Notes: generated by a model from the sequence alone, not told the origin. A stretch of 64,000 bases of DNA from Caldilineaceae bacterium (GCA_019637645.1 JAHBVH010000003.1:1-64000); one strand, 5' to 3'. Positions 54,013-63,534 are shown, counted from the first letter of the stretch. Translations and numbers: made by a program.

Positions 54013-54495
54013 AGATAGGGACTTGCCTTTGTCGATAGGCTGCGCGGAAATAGTAGGTTACTTCATGAAGTGTAGGCTTTACGGTATACTTACCAGTGGG
54101 GGCTTTGTCCTATTTACGCCCAAGCGCCATGGGTAAGTAAAACCGAGAAAGTCGTTAGAGAACGACCCCAGGTTGATGAAGATTAAGCATTAAATTTGCT
54201 ACAGGATGACAACGTACAATGGCAGTAGCATCCTGTTGTCTGCCTTCATCTGCACTGCTGCATCCTTTTCATCACCCACAGAGCTGCTTCAAGCGCTGGT
54301 GGTAACTCAAGGTGTTATCACTTTTTTATGACCATGTCATGCGCGAGTATACCATAGCGCAGAGCTAGGCTAAGTTATTTGCGGCACAGGATAGCTGTGT
54401 CCTAGGACACAGCTATCCTGTGAATCACTGGACAAGCGTGACGTTCACTGGCACACAAACGTCATTAAGAATAGATTGTAAGCTAAGGGGGAAAA
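54013..54495. other. 483-bp divergent intergenic region
   Basis: Shared upstream region of the DUF3307 gene and the Crp/Fnr gene. It holds the 38-bp palindrome and shorter inverted repeats around 54203 and 54231 (CAGGATG / CATCCTG). No gene seen. Confidence 0.6.
54385..54422. promoter_or_regulatory. 38-bp perfect palindrome, candidate Crp/Fnr-type operator
   Basis: Two exact 19-bp arms without a spacer. The centre reads TGTGT-CCTAGG-ACACA, which fits the TGTGA-N6-TCACA plan of CRP-family sites with one change per half. It lies 74 nt upstream of the Crp/Fnr ATG in a divergent region, so it is not a terminator of either gene. Confidence 0.6.
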
Positions 54496-55257
54496 ATGCA
54501 AGAGAGTACAGTAGACTCAAAAGATAGTACGGCGCTGCGTCGGCTGGCCCTGATCAAAGAAATCCCACTATTTGAGGGGGTAAGTGAGAAGCAGTTAAGT
54601 GTGATTGTTCAGGATCTGCGTTCACGTGATTATAAAAAAGATGAATTAATTTTTCGCCAAGGTGACGAGAGCCGCGAAGTCTATCTTGTGCTCAAGGGCA
54701 AAGTGCGCATCTATAAGATCAGCCCGTCCGGCAATGAAACCTCGATCGACATCTTTTCCACCCACAATCTCTTGGGGGAGTTTGCCGCGCTGGATAATGA
54801 ACCGCGCTCGGCCTCGGCCAAGGCTATCGGTGCCGTGACCCTGCTGACCATGGCGCAGGAACGTTTTCTCGACCACGCCAACCACATTCCAGGGTTGGCC
54901 ATGAACTTGGCGCGGCTACTGGCCCAAAAATTGCGTTCCCGGGCGGCCTATGCCGAATCGCTGGCGCAATTTGATGCGGCTGGGCGGCTTTTGCACATCT
55001 TGCTGGACAAAAACGAGCGTTACGGCGAAGTCATTGAACCGGGCAAACAATACCTCTTAAACTTGGCGCTGAGCCAAAGCGATCTGGCCTCGATGGTGGG
55101 GGCGCGGCGTGAATGGATCAATCGCATTCTGAGCGAGTGGCGGCGTCGCGGTCTGATCGAATTTGATAATGGCGTCATCACCATTCTTGATCTGCCCCGT
55201 GTCATTGCCGAACGGGACAGCCGCATTGAAGCCAATCAGGCGGGGGACGCCTGGTAA
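54496..55257 (+). CDS. Crp/Fnr-family transcriptional regulator
   Basis: 253 aa, with AAGGGGG before the ATG. A cyclic-nucleotide-binding-like beta roll spans about 25-140 ([51 protein letters not shown]). The [14 protein letters not shown] stretch resembles the cAMP phosphate-binding cassette G-E-x-A-L...R-(S/T)-A, so a cyclic nucleotide ligand is possible. A dimerisation helix (about 140-165) and a winged helix-turn-helix (about 170-235; [24 protein letters not shown]) follow. No FeS-type cysteines, so it is not an oxygen-sensing FNR. The palindrome upstream suggests autoregulation. The metalloprotease gene starts 67 nt downstream on the same strand and may be co-transcribed. Confidence 0.9.
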   Translation: MQESTVDSKDSTALRRLALIKEIPLFEGVSEKQLSVIVQDLRSRDYKKDELIFRQGDESREVYLVLKGKVRIYKISPSGNETSIDIFSTHNLLGEFAALDNEPRSASAKAIGAVTLLTMAQERFLDHANHIPGLAMNLARLLAQKLRSRAAYAESLAQFDAAGRLLHILLDKNERYGEVIEPGKQYLLNLALSQSDLASMVGARREWINRILSEWRRRGLIEFDNGVITILDLPRVIAERDSRIEANQAGDAW

Positions 55258-55323
55258 ACGCCGCATCAATCCATTGCGCAACCACGATTGATGCGTGAAC
55301 TCCCCAAGGGGAAAGGAGACTTT

Positions 55324-58300
55324 ATGCACCTTCGTACTCGATCTCTCTGCGCAGGCGGTGCATTGCTCATCGTGATGCTCTTTGGCCTCTGGCTACCAGC
55401 GCGCGTGGGCCTTGCCCAAGGTGGGCTACCCACCCTGCTGGTCGACCCAGAGGTTGGGGTGGCGGGGAATGCTGTTAAACTTGGCGGCAGCGGCTTTGCC
55501 CCCGGGGGCTATGTCGGCACCGTGCTTTGGGATGGCGTTGCCATGAGCACCTTTCAGATCCCGACGAGGGGCTCCTTTCTCATCGATTTCACCTTACCCC
55601 CAACCGCAGCACCGGGCAACCATCTGATTACCATTTGTCGCGGCTCGCCCTGTCTTACCGGACCGGCTGCGCAACAAGCATCTACCACGGTCACGGTGAC
55701 AGCCAGTTCGCCTTGGCTGCCGGTGGCCGTCGCCTATATCTATCAAACTGACACAGCAACGGCCAAGAGCTTTGCCGATCTCCTGACCCGCCATGGCATG
55801 GCAGTCACCTTGGTCAGCTTGGATGAAGTGCTCAAGACCGATTTTCGCGCCTTTGCCCTCACCTTGGTTGGCAATGATACGGGGCAGCTTGATCGTTGGG
55901 GGAATAGCCGGGCGCAGATCGATCACATCGCGGATAACAGCAAAGTCCTTGGCCTCGGCGAAGGTGGGTACGCCTTCTTTGGGCAGGTGAAAAATGGTCA
56001 GGGTGACGAGCGCGGGTTGGTGATCGGCTATCCGCGCGGAATGCATGGCAGCGCGTTGGCTCTCTATCCGGTTGACGCCGCCCTAGCTTTCTATCGCACG
56101 GCTTATAATACCAGCGCTGCCAACGGGGTTGGGCTGCAAGTCTATGCGGACAATGTGCCGAGTGTGGCAATTTCGCCCACCAGCCTTGGCGTGAATGCCT
56201 TTCCTATTGGCTATGAAGATAGCAATCGCAGTTATAGTATTGTCGCAGGCCAAGGCTGTCACAATCTGTGGGGCTTTACGGCCGGCCCCACGGCCATGAC
56301 CGCTACCGGACGCAACCTCTTTATCAATGCTGTCCAACATGCCATGAGTATGCCTTGTGGCACAACCTTGCAAAATACTTGTCAAGAGTTGTTGAGCCCG
56401 GCGGCGCTGCCGGGGGCTGGTTTGATCCACTTTGATGATCTGCCCGCCACAACCCCTGTTGAAAATTACTATGCCGCGCTGACTGGTGTGCGTTTTGAAA
56501 ATAATGAAACCACCCGAGCCCTAACGTATGAAAAAGAACCCGAGAAAGTGGTCTCGCGTCCCAATCTCCTCCTGAACGATGCCGTAGCGGGGACTAGCGC
56601 GGGCGTCCCTTTGCGCATTACCTTTGATGAGCCCAAGACTCATGTCGGTTTCTATATGGGCAATAGCGGCGGCCAGCCGATCAATGGGCTGTTGACCCTC
56701 TATGATAGTGCGGGGGGCTTGCTCTGTCGTGTCGCTAACCCGGTGCCCGACCCCCTCACCGAATTTATCGGCCTCTATGATGCCTATGGCCGCATTCGCA
56801 CCGTGCAACTGACCTATGGCGGTGTGGCGAACAGCGAAGCGATCGACGATCTCTACTTTGCCCCCAATCCCCAGCCGTGGCGGATTCAACTTTGCCAAGA
56901 GCAGGCCGATCCTTGCCTACCCGCCGCCGGTCGCGTCTATCGTACCAACCCCACAACCGGTGGCGATGCCTTTGCCGTCGATGCCCAAGGCTTTGTGCTG
57001 GGGGCGAGCGCTATCGAAGTTGGGGATCAGCTTTGGGGGCTTGAGCCGCTGACCACGACCACGAACGCGACGATCTATCGCACAAGTGGGGCCGAAGCGT
57101 TGGTCAGTGCCAGCGCGTTTACTGGTGAGCCTGGCACCATGCAGCTGGTCGTGCGGGAAGATCAACCCCTTTTGGTGCAAAATCTAACTGTCGCCGCCGA
57201 GTGGTATGTCCAGGGCGATCCCCAGCGGGCGGCCTGGCTGCGCGACAATTTGCGCAAGGCGGCCAACTATCTCTATTCCTTTACGGACGGCCAATTTACC
57301 CTGGGGCAGATCACCGTTCACCAAAGCTTGGACAACTGGGACAAGGCTGATCTGCGCCTGTATCTCAACAATGTGTTGCAGCCCAAAGCCAACATTGGCG
57401 GCATTGTGGGCGCGGCGACGCCCGATCCGTCACCCGCTGTAGATTTTACCTATAGCCCTGGTCACTTTTTCATAGGGTCGGCCTGGAATCGCTATGGCGT
57501 GCCCCCTAACCAGCCCGTGACCGTCAATGGCACTGTAGTGCCACCGGCTACCATGGTTGATGACTGGGCGCTAGCCGTGGCCCACGAACTGGGCCACTAC
57601 CTGCTCTTTCTCTTCGACACCTATACCGATGTAGATGGCAATGCCAGCCAGGAATTAGCCGAGCTATGTACTGGCACGGCCATGGGCGATGTCTACAAAC
57701 CGAGCAACCAGAACTATATCTTTAGCCCCGACCATTGGCAGACGGCGTGTAACGGCACCGAAGCCTATCAGACGCTCCAAGGGCGCACCGAATGGGAAAC
57801 GATCCATCTCTGGTATCCCTGGGTGGTACCACCAACAACTGTTGTCACCGGCCCTGCCGCGCCACCCGCTAATTTGACCACCGTCACCTTTGTCGCGCCG
57901 AGCACGCCACCAGGTGTCCCCGCTGCGAGCCAGATCTTCGACATGCTCTATCTGGATAACGAGTTGAGCTCGGGCGAAGCGCGGGTCTTTACTCTGCGCA
58001 GTGACCAGATCTTTGAGCAGGGCAAGCCGCCCAAGAACGCCACCCAAGTGCAGTTGATCGATGCCCAGTTGGGCGATCGACTCTGTGTCTATGACATCAA
58101 TGACCATGCCGAAGGCAGTGAAACGCCCCGCCACCAATTTGGCTGTGAGATCATCCAGCCCGGCGACGCTGAGTTGCAGATGACCAAAAACGTAGCTTGG
58201 GGACCTGAAGTCGCGTTGACCCAAGTCAGCACCACCAGTCTCACTCTGCTGCTGACTCAAACGCTGCCAGCGGATGCCCAAGTGATCGCCAAGCTCTACC

Positions 58301-58944
58301 CGGAACATGGGGTGGCCTTGCCAGAGCAGATCATACCGGGTGGGGATGGGGTCTATCGCGCTACCTTCGACTTGGGCGGGCCGGTGACGCCCGTCTATCT
58401 CCAACTCTGGGTCGATGAAACGCCCGGTGGCCTGGCAACCCGCCGCGAGGTGGTGGCAGATCGCGGGACGGGCGGGAGTGGGGCCTTTGGACCAGCCAAG
58501 GCATTAGGGGGCGTTTTGGTAGTTTCTTCCGATGGCAAAGCCAGCTTTGAAAGTGATCAGCCGTTGGAATTAGGGCCAGGTGAATCAATTGCTTGGCAGA
58601 GTATGCCAGGCACGCCGCCGTTGCCGATGGGCAAGGCGATTACGGGGCAGTCCTATCGGCTAGATGCATTCCCCGCCTCGTTAGTTGCCACCGGACGTGT
58701 CTTGATCGAGTATGTGGATGTGCCTTTGTTGCAGGCAGCTAACCTGAGCCGTACTGCTGCCGAGCCTTTGATCCACTTCTGGGATGGCAGCCGTTGGCTG
58801 CCATTAGCGACAACCCTGACAACACCCGTCAACGCTGCCGACGGGGTGAAAGTTGCTGCTGCGCCAAGCCAAGGTGTGGGGGTCTATGCTGTCTTATTAG
58901 ATCTCGGCGAAAATCAAATCTTCTTGCCTTGGGTCCAACATTGA
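55324..58944 (+). CDS. Large secreted zinc metalloprotease (HExxH) with multi-domain N-terminal part
   Basis: 1206 aa. The ATG at 55324 has AAAGGAG 5 nt upstream; an ATG 36 nt earlier lacks one. A signal peptide covers about 1-33 (LIVMLFGLWLPARVGLAQ). Then an IPT/Ig-like domain (about 35-125), a region with a GLGEGGYAFFG motif (about 140-345, DUF-type, glutamine-amidotransferase-like), a beta domain (about 375-510), and the protease core with HELGH (His754-Glu755-x2-His758) followed by YLLFLFDTYTD. The Asp seven residues after the second His matches the H-E-x2-H-x6-D spacing of CLCA-type zincins. Beta domains follow to the end, which reads NQIFLPWVQH, an F-L-P-[LW]-V-like terminus. Probable function: extracellular peptidase, perhaps self-cleaving as CLCA proteins are. 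Confidence 0.85.
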   Translation: MHLRTRSLCAGGALLIVMLFGLWLPARVGLAQGGLPTLLVDPEVGVAGNAVKLGGSGFAPGGYVGTVLWDGVAMSTFQIPTRGSFLIDFTLPPTAAPGNHLITICRGSPCLTGPAAQQASTTVTVTASSPWLPVAVAYIYQTDTATAKSFADLLTRHGMAVTLVSLDEVLKTDFRAFALTLVGNDTGQLDRWGNSRAQIDHIADNSKVLGLGEGGYAFFGQVKNGQGDERGLVIGYPRGMHGSALALYPVDAALAFYRTAYNTSAANGVGLQVYADNVPSVAISPTSLGVNAFPIGYEDSNRSYSIVAGQGCHNLWGFTAGPTAMTATGRNLFINAVQHAMSMPCGTTLQNTCQELLSPAALPGAGLIHFDDLPATTPVENYYAALTGVRFENNETTRALTYEKEPEKVVSRPNLLLNDAVAGTSAGVPLRITFDEPKTHVGFYMGNSGGQPINGLLTLYDSAGGLLCRVANPVPDPLTEFIGLYDAYGRIRTVQLTYGGVANSEAIDDLYFAPNPQPWRIQLCQEQADPCLPAAGRVYRTNPTTGGDAFAVDAQGFVLGASAIEVGDQLWGLEPLTTTTNATIYRTSGAEALVSASAFTGEPGTMQLVVREDQPLLVQNLTVAAEWYVQGDPQRAAWLRDNLRKAANYLYSFTDGQFTLGQITVHQSLDNWDKADLRLYLNNVLQPKANIGGIVGAATPDPSPAVDFTYSPGHFFIGSAWNRYGVPPNQPVTVNGTVVPPATMVDDWALAVAHELGHYLLFLFDTYTDVDGNASQELAELCTGTAMGDVYKPSNQNYIFSPDHWQTACNGTEAYQTLQGRTEWETIHLWYPWVVPPTTVVTGPAAPPANLTTVTFVAPSTPPGVPAASQIFDMLYLDNELSSGEARVFTLRSDQIFEQGKPPKNATQVQLIDAQLGDRLCVYDINDHAEGSETPRHQFGCEIIQPGDAELQMTKNVAWGPEVALTQVSTTSLTLLLTQTLPADAQVIAKLYPEHGVALPEQIIPGGDGVYRATFDLGGPVTPVYLQLWVDETPGGLATRREVVADRGTGGSGAFGPAKALGGVLVVSSDGKASFESDQPLELGPGESIAWQSMPGTPPLPMGKAITGQSYRLDAFPASLVATGRVLIEYVDVPLLQAANLSRTAAEPLIHFWDGSRWLPLATTLTTPVNAADGVKVAAAPSQGVGVYAVLLDLGENQIFLPWVQH

Positions 58945-58978
58945 TTCTTTAACCTACTAGGTGTTAGGTACTTCCAAG

Positions 58979-59007
58979 ACCTGACAGGTTTAGAAAACCT
59001 GTCAGGT
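58979..59007. terminator. Bidirectional terminator, perfect dispersed-family hairpin
   Basis: ACCTGACAGGTTT-AGA-AAACCTGTCAGGT, 13-bp perfect stem between convergent genes ending at 58944 and 59057. It is the cleanest copy of the hairpin family in this window. Confidence 0.7.
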
Positions 59008-59056
59008 TTCTGGTCATCCCAACCAACTACGTGGCTTCTAGCCAATAGAGAGAAAA

Positions 59057-62000
59057 TCAGCTGTACTCGACATTGGCTGTGTGAATCGCTTGGAGGATAT
59101 GCCAATTAAATGGCACATTTTCAAGATAGGAGCGGCGCATGTCGCGATCGTGAATCCTTTCGGCCTGCCGCATCAACAGCCGGTGGGCAGAAGATAGGGC
59201 CAGCGTAGCAAGCGCTGGTTTTTCTAGCGTTTGCAAGACTTGATAGCACATCCAATAGTCACGTTGGGGGAAATCAGGGCCTTCACCATGGCAGTGATCC
59301 AGAATTTCCAGGGCTTTATTGGTGTAGGATAGGGCCTGTGTTTGGTGGCCCAGTGCCAAGTGTGCCGCCGCCAGAATGGTAAGATTGGTCGTATTGGAGA
59401 GGGGGAGATTCAATTCCGCAAAGCTGTTGAGCGAAATTAGCGCGCGTTGGATAGCTTCTTCAAAGCACTCTGCATAGAAGCTGACCAACGCCAGATCGCT
59501 AAAATAAATAGCTTCCAGGTTGGTGTCCCCCTGTTTCTGTGCCAACGCTAAGCCATCGACTAATGCCTTCTCGGCTTCTTTTCGGTTGCCCTGTTCGCGG
59601 AAGACTTGTCCTAGATTACAGAGTAAATAAGCCTGACGCGCTTCGTCAGCCGTATGTTGACTAAGTTGCAGACCGCTATATAAGCACTCCTTGGCTTTTT
59701 CAAAGCGGCCCACCATAAAATACAGAATCCCTAATTCATTCCAGACGAGCGTTTCCCACCAGCGATTGTTAATGGCCTGATGAATCTTTAGGGCTTCCAG
59801 CAACATGGGCTCTGCCTGTCCGTGATCCCCTGTATAGCCTATCCCTTGCGCTAGATTCAGCAACCCTATCCCTATGCCAGCAAAATCGCCAATCGCTTTG
59901 CGAATGTCCAGTGCTTGTTGATAGTACTGAATGGCGGCTTGGTAGTTGCGGCCGAGCAATTCGACATGGCCCAGTGAATCAAGGGCTTTTGCTTCATTTT
60001 GCCGATTCCCTACCTTGCGACTGAGGGTTAGATTTTGGCGAAATTGAACTTGTGCCTCATCAAATTTTCCTTGCTGCCGATAGACTAGCCCTAGCCCATA
60101 GCGACTTTCCGCCTCAACTTCGCGATAATCTGGCTTGTCGGCAGCCATGACCAACGCTTCACGATATAACCGCTCCGCCCCTTCATAATTTCCCTGTCGC
60201 CAAGCAATGAGCCCTAGCTGTGCCAATGAACGCGCTTGGCCTGCTTGGTCATCGGCCATCTGGGCAAGGGTTAGGGCTTGGCTGAAGGCTGCCTCGGATT
60301 GCGTATAGTCACTGGTTGCTTCATAATACTCTCCCCAGAGAAGGGCAAGCATAAAAGGCGAGCCTGTCGTCTGTTGGGCTAAACGTTGGAGGGTCGTTGC
60401 TTGCTCTTCGCGTCGTCCAAGGATATGGAATACTTCGACCTTGGCCTGTAACCAGGTTGGTCGTATTTCCACTTCTAGGGCGCGGTTGAAGTAACTTAGG
60501 GCAGTTTCATTCGCGTAGTCGTGCTTGGCGCGCAGACCGGCTGCATCAAGATAGTGCAGCGCTTTGTCACGCACCGGCGTCTGCTGCATGTCGCTGTTGT
60601 AGAAGTGGAGGGCTAGGTCTTCTACATTGTCGGGCTGTAAGCTTTCTAGCGTGCGCGCGACGGCCAGGTGAAGCTCCTGGCGTTGATCGGTTAACAGCGT
60701 TTGGTAGATGACTTCTTGGGTGATGTTATGTTTGAAAAGGTAGGCGTGGCGGGGCGCGGGCTGCTCGACCCGCGCAAAGTCGCGTTGCAGCAGTGTCTCT
60801 AGCTGTTGGGTTAGCATTTCTTGCCCAAGCTGCACGGGATGGGCGCGCAGCAATAGCTCATGGCTAAAGAGCCGACCAATGACGCTGGCGACCTTGACCG
60901 TCAATTTGATCGGCTCGGGTAGGCGGTCCAAACGGGCGAGAATGACCCCTTGGATCGTGCTAGGTAGCCCCAAGTCTACCGTGCTGAGGGGCGCGCTGGC
61001 CGCGACTACTTCGACCCCATCGACACGCGCTAGGCAGCCACTAGTGCGCAACCGGTGCGTAAGCGCGGCGGATAGATCCCACTGGCTGGCCGTCAGTTGG
61101 AGATGGGCGCTATCGCGCAGGGCGTCTACCAACTCTTCGGCAAAGAAGGGGTTGCCCTGGGTTTGGGCTTGGATCAACGAAAGCGCGAGTGCCGACACGG
61201 GCAGGCGTGTGCTGCTCGTTTCCTGGCTAGGATTGAGCCGCTGTTGCACGAGCGCGGCAATCCCCGCTGGGGATAGCTCTTCTAGGGCCAAGTGACGCTG
61301 TGGGGTCAAGGCGGCCACTTCGCCCAGAAAGGCATCCTGGTCACGCACCGGCGGACGTTGTACCAACAAAAGCAAGAGTGGCGCACGCTGTACCAGGCGC
61401 GCGAGGGCCAGCACCACGCCCTGTGATGCCTCATCCATCCAGTGAATATCCTCAAAGATCAGGAGCAAGGGCTGGCGTTGGGCCGCGTGTTGGACGAGAT
61501 CGACGATCAAGCTGATCAACGCTTCGTAACGAAGTTTGGCGTCAAAAGCCGCAGTGGTTGCGTTATCGGGGATGGGCAATGCTAGTGCATCGCGCAACAG
61601 TGGCAACCGGAGTGACCACGCTGCATTGAGTGCGGTGATGGTGGTGGTGACTTGGGCGATTTGCGCGTCAACTGGATTGGTTTCCAAGGTATCCAACGCC
61701 AACAGGCTGCGCAGCGCCAAGCGGACGGCAAAATAGGCTGTGTCTTGATTGGTGCTTTGGCACGCACCACTGACAATGGCAAAATCCTGCTGCTGGGCCT
61801 GACGTGCCAGCGCGGCCACCAGATGACTTTTGCCCACGCCGGCGCTCCCTTCGACGCGAACGAGGCGACCCTGCCCCCCTTGGTAGACCGCGGTTAGCTC
61901 ATCCATTAATTGCGTTAGTTCCGTGGTGCGACCAACCAAAGGAGTTGGGTAGAGATCATAGAGTTGGCGCTGCTGGACGAGTGGCTGAAGCACCGCATAG

Positions 62001-63292
62001 AGTGGTTGCGCGGTTGCTTTCCCCTTGAGTTTGACTTCGCCCAGCGGTTGCAGGCGAAATTCATCGCCAATGGCGTCGGCAATTATTTGGCTCACGACGA
62101 TCTGGCCGGGCATGGCTTGTGTCATTAAGCGGGCGGCCACCACGGTTTCATCGCCTAAGACGCCATAGGTCTGGCGGCTTCTGCTGCCATAGGCCCCGAC
62201 CCGCATGGCGCCTTGACTGACCCCAATTTGGATACTGGTAATAAAGGAGCAGTGGGGCGGTGGTGAGCGGAGTTCTAGCGCGACCGTGACGGCACGGCGA
62301 ATATCGTCGTCGTGGGCAATGGGGGCGCCAAAGGCGGCGTAGAGATAGGTGCCCTTATCACCAGTGGTTAATTGAATGAGTGCCCCTTCGTAGTGATTGA
62401 CAATGCCCTGGACCCACTGGATGTATTGGGCGAGTTTCGTGGCGGCTGCGCTGTCACCGTCATAGTCGAGGCCGGTAAATTTTAGGAAGAGCGCCGCGGC
62501 TGGTCGTAGCTCGGCCAGAAAACGCTCTCCCTCATTTTGTAGGCGGGCATAGACCGGGGGTAAGACCCACGCCGTCGCCTCGGCTGGTGGTATCTCTGTG
62601 CGCAAAGGGAGATCGACCGGAACGGCCAGCGGCTGGAGGGCGCTGACTACAGCAAAGCGCTCGGCTGTGATGGCGTGCATACGCCACTCGCTGATCGTCG
62701 TACCCGGTTGGAGCAGGTGGGCAGTGGCTTCGTCCAACAGCAATTCCCCTTGTTGCGCCATCTGTTCCGTCGCGGCCATGCGATCCAGCGTGCTGCCAGC
62801 TAGCACATCGATGAGTTGAATGGTTGGGTTGCCCACGGCAAAGCGTTTCGCTGGGCCCGCCGCGACCGCGGTTTTAATGGCTAGGGTAATGGTATCACCG
62901 GTTGGCAAGTGGATCTGCTGGTATGTTTGCATCGCCGTTTGCATGGCAAGCGCGGCAGTCGTGGCTTGGCGCGTGGCTGCGACCAAAGCTTGATGGGATG
63001 CGGGGGCAGACGCGGCAAACCAACAGGTAATGGCATCGCCGCTAAAGCCGATCACACTGCCACCATAGCGTTCTACTTCGCTGATCAGGGCCGTGTAGAC
63101 CACATTGAGTTGGCGCGTTAATTCATCCGCGCCACGCCGTGGCCCATAGGTGCGGACGAGCGCAGTGGTGAGAGGCGTAAAGCCGGAAATATCCGCAAAG
63201 AGGGTCGCGCCATGGGTTGCTTCAGGCATCATATGCCCAGCCGCTAGAGCACGACGCCGGTCACTTGCTAGGTAGGCTGCTGCTGGTTGCAT
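59057..63292 (-). CDS. Nucleotide cyclase-domain / STAND ATPase / TPR signalling protein
   Basis: 1411 aa. The N terminus holds a class III cyclase domain (about 25-215) with both metal-binding aspartates (Asp34 in FADISGFTPL, Asp86 in GFSGDAI). A second cyclase-like domain follows (about 255-440); its first metal Asp is lost (LFLKFTGLDYD) while GDKG is kept, so it is probably inactive. An AAA/STAND ATPase then begins near 460, with Walker A EGSAGVGKS (about 480) and Walker B LLIFEDIHW. A winged-helix/helical region and about ten TPR repeats (from about 900) fill the rest. The family couples ligand sensing on TPRs to ATPase and cyclase output. The promoter at 63299-63327 puts the transcript start at the ATG, so it is probably leaderless. 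It is convergent with the metalloprotease gene. Confidence 0.9.
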   Translation of the reverse strand: MQPAAAYLASDRRRALAAGHMMPEATHGATLFADISGFTPLTTALVRTYGPRRGADELTRQLNVVYTALISEVERYGGSVIGFSGDAITCWFAASAPASHQALVAATRQATTAALAMQTAMQTYQQIHLPTGDTITLAIKTAVAAGPAKRFAVGNPTIQLIDVLAGSTLDRMAATEQMAQQGELLLDEATAHLLQPGTTISEWRMHAITAERFAVVSALQPLAVPVDLPLRTEIPPAEATAWVLPPVYARLQNEGERFLAELRPAAALFLKFTGLDYDGDSAAATKLAQYIQWVQGIVNHYEGALIQLTTGDKGTYLYAAFGAPIAHDDDIRRAVTVALELRSPPPHCSFITSIQIGVSQGAMRVGAYGSRSRQTYGVLGDETVVAARLMTQAMPGQIVVSQIIADAIGDEFRLQPLGEVKLKGKATAQPLYAVLQPLVQQRQLYDLYPTPLVGRTTELTQLMDELTAVYQGGQGRLVRVEGSAGVGKSHLVAALARQAQQQDFAIVSGACQSTNQDTAYFAVRLALRSLLALDTLETNPVDAQIAQVTTTITALNAAWSLRLPLLRDALALPIPDNATTAAFDAKLRYEALISLIVDLVQHAAQRQPLLLIFEDIHWMDEASQGVVLALARLVQRAPLLLLLVQRPPVRDQDAFLGEVAALTPQRHLALEELSPAGIAALVQQRLNPSQETSSTRLPVSALALSLIQAQTQGNPFFAEELVDALRDSAHLQLTASQWDLSAALTHRLRTSGCLARVDGVEVVAASAPLSTVDLGLPSTIQGVILARLDRLPEPIKLTVKVASVIGRLFSHELLLRAHPVQLGQEMLTQQLETLLQRDFARVEQPAPRHAYLFKHNITQEVIYQTLLTDQRQELHLAVARTLESLQPDNVEDLALHFYNSDMQQTPVRDKALHYLDAAGLRAKHDYANETALSYFNRALEVEIRPTWLQAKVEVFHILGRREEQATTLQRLAQQTTGSPFMLALLWGEYYEATSDYTQSEAAFSQALTLAQMADDQAGQARSLAQLGLIAWRQGNYEGAERLYREALVMAADKPDYREVEAESRYGLGLVYRQQGKFDEAQVQFRQNLTLSRKVGNRQNEAKALDSLGHVELLGRNYQAAIQYYQQALDIRKAIGDFAGIGIGLLNLAQGIGYTGDHGQAEPMLLEALKIHQAINNRWWETLVWNELGILYFMVGRFEKAKECLYSGLQLSQHTADEARQAYLLCNLGQVFREQGNRKEAEKALVDGLALAQKQGDTNLEAIYFSDLALVSFYAECFEEAIQRALISLNSFAELNLPLSNTTNLTILAAAHLALGHQTQALSYTNKALEILDHCHGEGPDFPQRDYWMCYQVLQTLEKPALATLALSSAHRLLMRQAERIHDRDMRRSYLENVPFNWHILQAIHTANVEYS

Positions 63293-63298
63293 CGCTCT

Positions 63299-63327
63299 AT
63301 TATACGTGGTGCGTTGTCAACTTTCAA
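63299..63327 (-). promoter_or_regulatory. Leaderless promoter TTGAAA-N17-TATAAT
   Basis: The -35 TTGAAA is at 63327-63322 and the perfect -10 TATAAT at 63304-63299. The -10 ends 6 nt before the ATG at 63292, so transcription should begin at or next to the start codon. Confidence 0.65.
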
Positions 63328-63480
63328 ATGCTTTCTTTTGAGAAATGCAGCTAGATGAACATTGTTTGGTGACTGTGCCAAAAAAAGCGCGCTATCGATC
63401 CATCCGATCGGTCGGTACTATCGAGCACTATTGTGCATTTTGTTGAACTGTTGTGGGAAAGAGCCGGGGATTTTATGCCT

Positions 63481-63510
63481 TTGACAGCTAAACTGTGCGC
63501 GTGATATAGT
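63481..63510 (+). promoter_or_regulatory. LacI-gene promoter TTGACA-N18-TATAGT
   Basis: Perfect -35 at 63481-63486 and 5-of-6 -10 at 63505-63510, 18-nt spacer. Start predicted near 63517, about 80 nt before the ATG. Confidence 0.65.
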
Positions 63511-63522
63511 AGAAGTGCTTCT

Positions 63523-63534
63523 GAAACCGGTTTC
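63523..63534 (+). promoter_or_regulatory. LacI-type operator GAAACCGGTTTC
   Basis: A 12-bp palindrome with the central CCGG and A/T-rich arms typical of LacI-family sites, just downstream of the predicted start of the LacI gene, where binding would repress its own transcription. A second half-like GGAAACG follows at 63535. Confidence 0.6.
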
